This document shows positions 56,756-64,000 of a DNA stretch of 64,000 nucleotides, in pieces; positions within the stretch are counted from its first letter, which is position 1, and every line of letters begins with the position of its first letter. This DNA is from Lotus japonicus (lineage: Eukaryota > Streptophyta > Magnoliopsida > Fabales > Fabaceae): positions 107,911,760 to 107,975,759 of the forward strand of contig NC_080041.1 in assembly GCF_012489685.1 (NCBI RefSeq), written 5' to 3'. Both the position numbers and the translations under genes were made by a program. The notes under the pieces were generated by a model. The model ran no database searches, was not told where the DNA came from, and was given only the letters and a program-made list of their open reading frames with translations.

Positions 56756-59656
56756 CTAGGGTTTATCAGTTCGACGCAGAAGTTCCATCATCATGTGCTT
56801 CATTTCAATTAGCATGGATTCATGAGTGTCAAGACGCTGTTCCATGATGTCGAGTCTGGACGAGCTTGACTGAGTAGAACCGGAAGGAACATTCTGAGCA
56901 GATTGAGGAGCTGGAATGGAAGCAGAAGCAGCAGAAGTAAACACTACTGGTGCAAGTGCTTGGCATCTAAGAGCTTCAGCCTCAGCTTCAATTCGTTCTG
57001 CCTCTAATCTGGCTTGTTCAGCTTGAGCTGCTGCTTGACGTGCAGCTTCTTCTGCTTGAGCTTTCTTTCTCTTAGCTTCTTCAATAGCTTCAAGAAGCTT
57101 ATGTCTCTGTTCTTGTTCATGAAGAGCCACCCTTCGAGCAAACCTTTGCTTTGCAGCCTCAATCCTCTGACTTCCTTCTGCATGCAGGAGCTGCATCATA
57201 ATTGGAACTTGAGCCACTAGCCAAGTGCCCAGATTGTTCCACTCATCAGCCACATGTTCAGCATTCTCACTTAGGTCAGTCTGACCGTGCACATTGCGTA
57301 GCATCAAAGAGGCTTCATGATAGAAAATATTGATGCACTCAGAGAGAGATGTGGGTCGGAGGTGAGTGTAAGGAATTATGGAGAGGTTGGTTTCAGGAGA
57401 GGCTGGGTGATTGCTGCTGTGAGCTTCAGAGGCACCTTGTGGAGAGCCAATGTTAAACATTTGAGCATTGGGTTCAGAGGTTCCAAGGTGAGGTTCTGAA
57501 GTTTCAACCAGAGGATGGGGTGATCTAACCGAGGATTGGTTAGACACAGATTGTTCTGGTTCAGGTTCTGGTTGAATAGGCTCTTGTTGGTCTGGGGCAG
57601 GGTGAGCTTGTTGAGCCAAAGGGTCTGCCTCATGTAAAGGATTGGCCAAGATAGGTTCATCTGGGTCAACTAGACGTTCAGGTCTAGGGCCAGGATATCT
57701 CCTAGGGCTTGGACAAGTGAGATAATACTCTTCTAAGGTAGACACCTTTTCTTTTCTGACCTCCATGAATTTTCTAATGGATTCAGAGTTATTGGAGGGA
57801 GAAGAGTCAGCAACATTGATAGGGAAGGATACAGGTGTAAAGGCTGTGGAAGAGTCTGTATCCGTGGGTCTGAGAGCCAGTCGTTCTGATGCTCTTGGGA
57901 CAGAGTGATCAGAGGTTCTGGGTCCAGGTTCTGTTTGGGTAGGCTCTGGTTGTTCATGAATGATGGGTTCAGAAGTTAATGGGTTGTACGGAATGGTAAT
58001 GGGAGAGGTTGGTTCTTCTGACCTAGAGGGTTGGTTCTGGAGCAAATTCCAGAGAGGTGCTTCAGTAGGGGAAGGTTGAAAGAACGAAGACCTTGGGGAA
58101 TGTGGTGGAGAGGTGGTTTGTGCAGCTGGTTGGGATTCAGGAATAGGAGTGAGGGGATTTGAAGAGTGTTTGAGCATGGCAGATATGGGGAGTGCATCAA
58201 ATAAATTCAAATCATCATCAAAAGCAATTGCAGACTTACTTGAATGTGCTGATGATCTTGTCACTCTGGCAGGAGTTTCAATCCTTCTGACCACTTCAGC
58301 AGCTGGTTCCACCCGAGTAGGCTTCACCACGATTCTGACCTGCTTCTTCTTCTTCTTAGGAGGACCATCCTCATTATCACCATCATCACCATCATCACCA
58401 TCATCGGGCTTGCTGGTTTCATCGTGCTTTCTCTTGGATTGACCAGCCTTCTTCTTTTTGATCAGAGGGACATCTGATTCCTCAGAAGATTCTTCTAGGA
58501 TCATCTTCCTCTGAACTTTCTTCTTGGGAGGAGAAGGAAACTCTGGAGCTGGCGGCAGTCTGCTGAAGAAATCATCGAGATCAATTTCGAATCCTTGAGC
58601 CCGTAGGTCTTCAACATAGCACCTAATGGCGTCAGGATTGTCAGCCTGTGTCCACAGAGGGTAGTCATTCAGAGGCATCCTTCTACTTCTGATCTCAGAA
58701 GATGTGTCTTCATGGGAAGGAGCAATCTTCTTCTTGATTAGGCCCATCTTCTTTAGAGAATTTGCCGTGAAGACATCACTGACAATGGTGGTCAGATCCT
58801 CTGTGCATCCAACATTTATCAGATCTTGAATGAGGCCACTCTCAATGAAGAGATCAGACAAAAGTCTCCCGAAGGGAATATACTTGATCGCTGACTTGAT
58901 GGAGGCAGTGGTACGAGACTTCCGGATACATTCCTTCAAGTAGGAGAACAGGAAGTAGGGAAGGCAGATCTTCTTCTGGTCTTGGATGAAGAACAACATC
59001 ACCTTCTGGTTGAAGTTGATGTAGTCTGGGGAACTGCCCTTTGGTCTCTGGTTTATGCAGTGGAGCAAAATTTTGTGCCAGATCCTGAGCTTGGGATGAA
59101 GGTCCATCACCTTGTAATTCGTCTTGCCCGGTTTGTAATTGGTGTACAGGGCCTTGTTGATCTCATCCTTCGTCTTGGGTTTCAGCTTCGATTCCGTGAA
59201 TTGGAAACGATACCCAAAAGCAGTGTCTGCACCCAGCAAATTCACGAAAGACTTCTCTGTGATGGTGATCTTTCTTCCAAGAATGTGAGATACCACCTGA
59301 GTATCATCGCAGTCGGCGTGCTTCCAGAATTCCTTGATCAATTTACCATACACCGGTCCTCGAAGTCTGTTGAAGTAATTTCCCCAACCTTGAACTTGGA
59401 CTTCAGGACGGAGATCATACCCATTTGTAGCCAGGTTGTCGAGGTCGAATCTCCATTCTGCCAGGACTTGAAGTTCCTCAGGAGCATAAACGCAGTGAAC
59501 GGCACAGCCCCGTTCTGCAATTGGAATAATCTGCTCTTGAGCTTGACCTTGATCTTGTGTCGGATTCTCAGGGCCCCTTTGACCCGTTGCTAGACCAACT
59601 ACCATGTGAGGGAACTGGGTTGCATCTGCAGTAGCTCTTCTGGTTTGACTCACCAT
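56756..59656 (-). CDS. Extra ORF downstream of pol (Sirevirus env-like position)
   Basis: 966 codons from ATG 59656 (MVSQTRRATADATQFPHMVV) to TAG 56756-56758. I chose this ATG because upstream codons lack one and form a CT-rich leader (CTCTCTCTCTCTCT, about 59750-59765). Residues about 50-330 form a globular domain (WGNYFNRLRGPVYGKLIKEF, ILGRKITITEKSFVNLLGAD, FFIQDQKKICLPYFLFSYLK) like the 'putative plant transposon protein' domain annotated in many plant genomes. Then come acidic and basic low complexity (DDGDDGDDGDNEDG, PPKKKKK), a long P/S/E/T-rich region (about 480-780) and a C-terminal coiled coil (ARQAAAQAEQARLEAERIEA). No convincing signal peptide or transmembrane helix, so an envelope function is not supported; a nuclear or DNA/RNA-binding role fits the basic clusters better. 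Fully open. Confidence 0.8.
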   Translation of the reverse strand: MVSQTRRATADATQFPHMVVGLATGQRGPENPTQDQGQAQEQIIPIAERGCAVHCVYAPEELQVLAEWRFDLDNLATNGYDLRPEVQVQGWGNYFNRLRGPVYGKLIKEFWKHADCDDTQVVSHILGRKITITEKSFVNLLGADTAFGYRFQFTESKLKPKTKDEINKALYTNYKPGKTNYKVMDLHPKLRIWHKILLHCINQRPKGSSPDYINFNQKVMLFFIQDQKKICLPYFLFSYLKECIRKSRTTASIKSAIKYIPFGRLLSDLFIESGLIQDLINVGCTEDLTTIVSDVFTANSLKKMGLIKKKIAPSHEDTSSEIRSRRMPLNDYPLWTQADNPDAIRCYVEDLRAQGFEIDLDDFFSRLPPAPEFPSPPKKKVQRKMILEESSEESDVPLIKKKKAGQSKRKHDETSKPDDGDDGDDGDNEDGPPKKKKKQVRIVVKPTRVEPAAEVVRRIETPARVTRSSAHSSKSAIAFDDDLNLFDALPISAMLKHSSNPLTPIPESQPAAQTTSPPHSPRSSFFQPSPTEAPLWNLLQNQPSRSEEPTSPITIPYNPLTSEPIIHEQPEPTQTEPGPRTSDHSVPRASERLALRPTDTDSSTAFTPVSFPINVADSSPSNNSESIRKFMEVRKEKVSTLEEYYLTCPSPRRYPGPRPERLVDPDEPILANPLHEADPLAQQAHPAPDQQEPIQPEPEPEQSVSNQSSVRSPHPLVETSEPHLGTSEPNAQMFNIGSPQGASEAHSSNHPASPETNLSIIPYTHLRPTSLSECINIFYHEASLMLRNVHGQTDLSENAEHVADEWNNLGTWLVAQVPIMMQLLHAEGSQRIEAAKQRFARRVALHEQEQRHKLLEAIEEAKRKKAQAEEAARQAAAQAEQARLEAERIEAEAEALRCQALAPVVFTSAASASIPAPQSAQNVPSGSTQSSSSRLDIMEQRLDTHESMLIEMKHMMMELLRRTDKP

Positions 59657-60102
59657 TTTTGAAGCGGTTGAAGGTTTGAGGTAGAAGATGAAGGTTGAAA
59701 GATGAAGAGAGATCGAGAGAGAAAACGAGGATAAGCGGTTTTGAAATAGCAGAGAGAGAGAGAGAGTAAAAACCGGAAGTGAAAGAGATCGTGTGTGTAT
59801 AGTGGGTTTTGACAAATAACCGTTGTTGATTCAAAAAGCAATTTAAGATCAACGGTTGAAAATTAAAGATAGATAGTAACAGTAAATACACAAATCACAC
59901 ACAGGAGAGAAGCACATCTACACACAATCATAACAGACTGTCACACGGGCACAAGGAACTATGCATCAGAAATACTGACACACGTGTTGCTGTCTCAGCT
60001 TCAGAATCAGTACCAGTGGGTACACACACTCTGATTGAGTTACCTTCTGGACTAGACATCTTCTGATCAAGAAGTATCATAGTCAGAGGTTCTGATCCAT
60101 CT
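59657..60102 (-). other. Leader between pol and the extra ORF
   Basis: Pol ends at 60103. The CT-rich stretch just before ATG 59656 and the long untranslated gap suggest separate expression of the downstream ORF by its own promoter or a spliced RNA. A weak TATA-like CACTATACAC lies at about 59797-59806 (minus strand). Confidence 0.35.
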
Positions 60103-63100
60103 TCACTCTGGACAAAAGTCCATGTTCAGATTTTTCAGAATAAATTTAAATCTATCCTCTGCTAAGGGCTTTGTAAAGATATCTGCCCATTGATGGTCAG
60201 TATCAACAAACTTCAGAAGAAGTACGCCCTTCTGTACATAATCTCTAATAAAGTGATACTTTACCTCAATGTGCTTTGCCCTTGAATGCAAGATAGGATT
60301 CTTACTCAATGAAATTGCAGCAGTGTTATCACAATAGATTGGGATATTGCTCTCAAGGATCTGATAATCCTCCAGCTGATGTTTCATCCAGAGCATCTGA
60401 GTGCTGCATATTGCTGCTGAGATATATTCTGCCTCTGCAGTTGATAGTGCAATGGTTGATTGCCTCTTGCTTGCCCATGAGACTAGATTGCTTCCCAGAA
60501 ATTGACAAGTTCCAGAAGTACTTTTTCTCTCTGTTCTATCTCCAGCATAATCAGCATCACAGTAACCTGAAAGCTTATACTCTAATGTTTTCTTATACAT
60601 CAAGTCAAGGTTAGTGGTGCCTTTCAGATACCTTAGGATCCTCTTAACAGCAGTTAAGTGGGTTTCCCTTGGATCTGATTGGAAACGAGCACATAAATGA
60701 ACACTAAATAGTATGTCTGGCCTAGATGCAGTTAAGTATAGAAGTGAACCTATCATGCCACGATAGAGCTTCTGACATACTTTACCACTTTTATCTTCTT
60801 TCTCCAGAATGCATGTAGGATGCATTGGAGTCTTGGCCACTGTAGATTCCAGCATATTGAACTTCTTCAGAAGTTCTTTAGTGTACTTGCTCTGATGGAT
60901 ATATGTTCCTTCTGGTGTATGATCAACTTGTATTCCCAGAAAGTACTTTAATTCTCCCATCATACTCATCTCAAATTCAGCCTGCATCATCTCAGAAAAT
61001 TCTTTGCATAGAGATTGATTAGCAGAACCAAATATAATATCATCAACATAAATTTGCACAATTAAGATATCATCTTTATAAGTCTTGCAGAAAAGAGTTG
61101 TATCTACTTTACCCCTTACAAACTCATTCTCCAGAAGGAATGAGCTGAGTCTCTCATACCATGCTCTGGGAGCTTGCTTCAGACCGTAGAGTGATTTCTT
61201 CAATTTGAACACATGGTCCGGTTTCTTCTCATCTTCAAAACCTGGGGGTTGATGAACATAGACTTCCTCTGAAATATAACCATTTAGGAAGGCACTCTTC
61301 ACGTCCATCTGATGTAGAACTATGTTGTGATTTACTGAAAAAGAGATCAACAGTCTGATTGCCTCCAGTCTTGCTACTGGAGCAAATGTTTCAGTGTAGT
61401 CTATTCCTTCCTGCTGGCTGTAGCCTTGAGCAACTAGCCTTGCCTTGTTTCTGACTACATCTCCTTTCTCATTCAGCTTGTTTCTGAATACCCATTTCGT
61501 TCCAATAACATGGACACTTTCAGGCTTCTTCACTAAGCTCCAAACATCGTTCTTGGAGAATTGATTCAATTCTTCTTCCATGGCCAGAATCCAATCCTTG
61601 TCCTGAAGAGCTTCATCTATGGACTTGGGTTAAATTAAGGACACCAATCCTTTCAGACTGAGCAAGGTCTCTTCAGAGGGTCTGAAGGCAGATCTGGTTC
61701 TGACTGGTTCGTCTTTGTTGCCCAAAATCAATTCCTTAGGATGAGCTGCAGTGATTCTGCTCTTCTTCAGAGTTTGTGAGTTAGAGGGACCAGCTTCTTC
61801 CTCTGGTTCATCTTCCTCTGGCTCAACTTCCTCTGGAGCTTTGCCTTTGTCAGAAACATTAATGCTTAAATCTGCAAACTTTTCAACTAGCTTTGACTGG
61901 TCAGAGTCAAGCTTATCGTCAAATCTAACATGAATAGATTCTTCAATAGTCTTAGCATCAGTATTATAAAATCTAAAACCTTTAGATCTCTCAGAGTAAC
62001 CGAGTAATAGACACTTAGAAGACTTAGCATCAAATTTATGCAATATATCCTTAGTATTGAGAACATAACAAACACAGCCAAAAGGATGAAAATAAGAAAT
62101 GTTGGGTTTTATGTTCTTCCACAATTCATAAGGAGTCTTATTCAGAATTGGTCTCACAGAGATTCTGTTCTGAATGTAACATGCTGTATTTACTGCCTCT
62201 GCCCAAAAGTGCTTAGCCATGCCAGTTTCTTGGAGCATGGTTCTAGCCATCTCCTGAAGAGTTCTGTTCTTCCTCTCAACAACACCATTTTGTTGAGGAG
62301 TTCTGGGACAAGAGAAATCATGTGCAATTCCATAGGAATCAAACAGACTCTCAAACTTGTCATTCTCAAACTCTCCACCATGGTCACTTCTGACACGCAC
62401 AATCCTACAAGCCTTCTCGTTTTGCACTTGAGCAATGAAGGTAGAGAACACAGCATGAGACTCATCCTTGCGGGTTAGAAACTTTACCCATGTCCAGCGG
62501 CTATAGTCATCAACGATAACCATCCCATATCTCTTGCCACCTATAGACTCAGTTTTCACTGGTCCAAAAAGGTCGATATGCAGAAGTTCCAACGGCCTTG
62601 AGGTTGAGACAACATTCTTTGCCTTGAAAGGGACTTTTGTGAATTTGCCTTTCTGACATGCTTCACAAAGAGCGTCTGAAGCGAACTTCAGATTGGGTAA
62701 GCCCCTGACAAGGTTTAGCTTGCTCAGCTGAGAAATCTTTCTCATACTGGCATGCCCTAACCGTCTATGCCATACCCACTGCTCTTCATTAACAGACAGA
62801 AGGCACTTCACATTCTGAGCCTCCAACTCAGATAATCTGATCTTATAAATGTTGTTCTTCCTCTTGCTGTTAAACAGAACAGAGCCATCGATTTGACTTA
62901 CAGCCCGGCAGGACTTTTGATTGAATATAACATCATAACCCTTGTCAGCTAATTGACTTATAGACAATAAGTTATGTGTTAAGCCGTCTACCAATAACAC
63001 ATTATCAATGCATGGACTACTATCTACACAAATAGTACCAGTACCAACAATTTTACCCTTTTCATTTCCTCCAAAGCCAACTTCGCCTCCAGGCTTAAGT

Positions 63101-63169
63101 TTCAGCTCTCGGAACATACGCCTTTCTCCTGTCATGTGACGCGAGCATCCACTGTCCAGATACCATGAT
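60103..63169 (-). pseudogene. pol: Ty1/copia pol (protease region, integrase, reverse transcriptase, RNase H), one stop
   Basis: Minus strand, in order: WYLDSGCSRHMTG (aspartic protease DSG, about 63150); GAG-pre-integrase HRRLGHASM and CEACQKGK zinc-binding region; integrase D-D-E with LLHIDLFGP, RVRSDHGGEFEN and PQQNGVVERKN; RT with [43 protein letters not shown] and YVDD (61039-61050); RNase H with [33 protein letters not shown] and TKPLAEDRF, ending NMDFCPE* at 60103. A TAA at 61630-61632 interrupts the linker between integrase and RT; the frame is otherwise open for over 1,000 codons on both sides of it. Apart from this stop the catalytic residues are all present. Confidence 0.93.
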
Positions 63170-64000
63170 TGGTGTTTCAGTGGAGCTATCAAGGATATCT
63201 GCAACATAGATAATCTTGTCCTTAGGTACCCACTTTCTGGGTCCTCTCTTGTTAGTTACCCCAGAGGTTCTGATCACCTTGGGTGTCTCAACATGATATT
63301 TTAAAGGAATATTTGCATGATATTTAGTCATAGAGAAGGATCCCTTTTTAAGAGGGTTTTTAGCAACTTTAGCAGGTACAGGATCAGGCAATATGGTACC
63401 AGAGGGAACAAAGCATTCATACAAGGATTTAGCTTTAGACACAGAGGGCTCATTTCTAATTGGTTTAGAATAGCCAATGCCATGCATTCCATTTCTGCTT
63501 ACGCCATAGATCATTGAAGCCATTAAGCTTTTATCCACGCTTTTAGCTAGGAATCTTTGAAAAGACTTTTCATACTTAGATTCATTTCTACAATCAGAGG
63601 CATCACAGGCAACAATTTCTTCTAACTTAGCAATCTGGTTCTTAAGCACAGAGTTAGAATTGATCAAGGCATGATTATCATTTTTCAAATCAGAAATAAT
63701 TTTCTCATGTTCAGAAGGAGTCTTGGAAACAGCTGATAAGTTCTTTTTCAGCTTCTTATGCTTAGACAATAAGGAGTTATACTTATCCATGATATCAGAC
63801 AATGCATGTTTCAGTTCAGAGGTAGAGAAAGAAGCGAATACCTCATTTTCATCGTCTGAGTTAGGATTTCCTTCTGATTCTGAGTCAGAGTCAACAGCTC
63901 CCTTTGACTCTGCTTCCTTGTCTTTGACAATAGCCATGAGTCCTTGGACTTCACCATCAGAGTCAACATCCTCTGACTCTGATTCATCAAATGTCACCAT
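63170..64000 (-). pseudogene. gag: Gag C-terminal half / gag-pol linker, out of frame with pol
   Basis: Open from the window edge: acidic DESESEDVDSDGEVQGLMAI and DSDSESEGNPNSDDENEVFA, then a coiled coil (MDKYNSLLSKHKKLKKNL, LKNDNHALINSNSVLKNQIA), then basic sequence ending KWVPKDKIIYVADIL near 63180. The pol frame takes over at about 63170 by a one-base shift; in related elements gag and pol are usually read as one frame or with a defined recoding site. Either a disabling indel or a programmed shift. The nucleocapsid zinc knuckle expected upstream is beyond base 64000. Confidence 0.8.

Larger units (their letters stand above)
54158..64000 (-). mobile_element. SIRE-like (Sirevirus) Ty1/copia retrotransposon, 5' part outside window
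   Basis: Order on the minus strand: gag (partial), protease/GAG-pre, integrase, reverse transcriptase, RNase H, an extra 966-codon ORF, untranslated spacer, polypurine tract, 3' LTR. Integrase before reverse transcriptase defines copia. The extra ORF after pol, the long LTR and the large size are Sirevirus traits. It inserted into a LINE at 54157; the likely 5-bp target copy is AGGTA (54153-54157). Coding regions are mostly open, so the insertion is young, but pol has a stop and gag/pol are shifted. Confidence 0.9.

Noticed and set aside
62038..62478. Plus-strand frames within pol (also 60309-60614, 58982-59593)
   Set aside because: Shadows of conserved pol and extra-ORF codons; no promoter or protein similarity.

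Overview
The window is nuclear DNA from a flowering plant, probably a eudicot and possibly a legume. The reasons are GT-AG introns, strongly AT-rich intergenic DNA, plant-type histone H1 and ESCRT-III genes, Helitron, CACTA, hAT, SINE and LINE remnants, and a large Sirevirus-type (SIRE-like) Ty1/copia element. The species cannot be fixed from sequence alone. Everything here was read by eye; no search or folding program was run.

Only two ordinary protein genes are visible: a linker histone H1 gene (12620-13511, reading frame broken by one base) and an intact, intronless CHMP1/VPS46 gene (19265-19879). The most notable non-protein loci are four hairpins around 7.2, 9.7, 35.5 and 39.0 kb. Each carries a variant of the miR477 core CCCTCAAAGGCTTCC on the 5' arm, a well-paired 3' arm, and a TATA box 75-145 bp upstream on the same strand. 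I read them as a dispersed MIR477-like family.

The rest is layered mobile DNA. 1-2.1 kb: decayed autonomous Helitron (HUH Rep plus PIF1-type helicase), next to a 61-bp exon of a BEL1-like homeobox gene on the other strand. 5.9-6.24 kb: perfect 157-bp inverted repeat. 8.2 kb: fragment of 25S rDNA. 14.4-18.0 kb: two Helitrons in tandem, carrying a LINE tail and a GC-rich coding-like insert. 22.6-30.1 kb: probable Helitron carrying an exon of pyruvate dehydrogenase E1-beta and other exon-like blocks. 30.4-34.5 kb: Helitron with clear ends, containing a nested hAT element (8-bp target duplication) and a nested LINE tail (10-bp duplication). 34.6-40.1 kb: foldback and hAT MITEs around two of the miRNA hairpins. 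41.2-46.9 kb: CACTA-type terminal arrays, a gypsy-like LTR and a SINE. 48.4-51.7 kb: another Helitron with internal tandem repeats. 53.7-54.2 kb: a LINE RNase H end interrupted by the retrotransposon.

54158-64000 is the 3' two-thirds of a minus-strand SIRE-like copia element. It holds part of gag, pol (integrase, reverse transcriptase, RNase H), a 966-codon ORF where Sireviruses carry an env-like gene, a polypurine tract and a 1.2-kb LTR with its own TATA box. Between the extra ORF and the LTR lies an oppositely oriented 130-codon ORF with its own TATA box and AATAAA signal. Pol has one in-frame stop and gag/pol are separated by a one-base shift, so this copy looks recently disabled.
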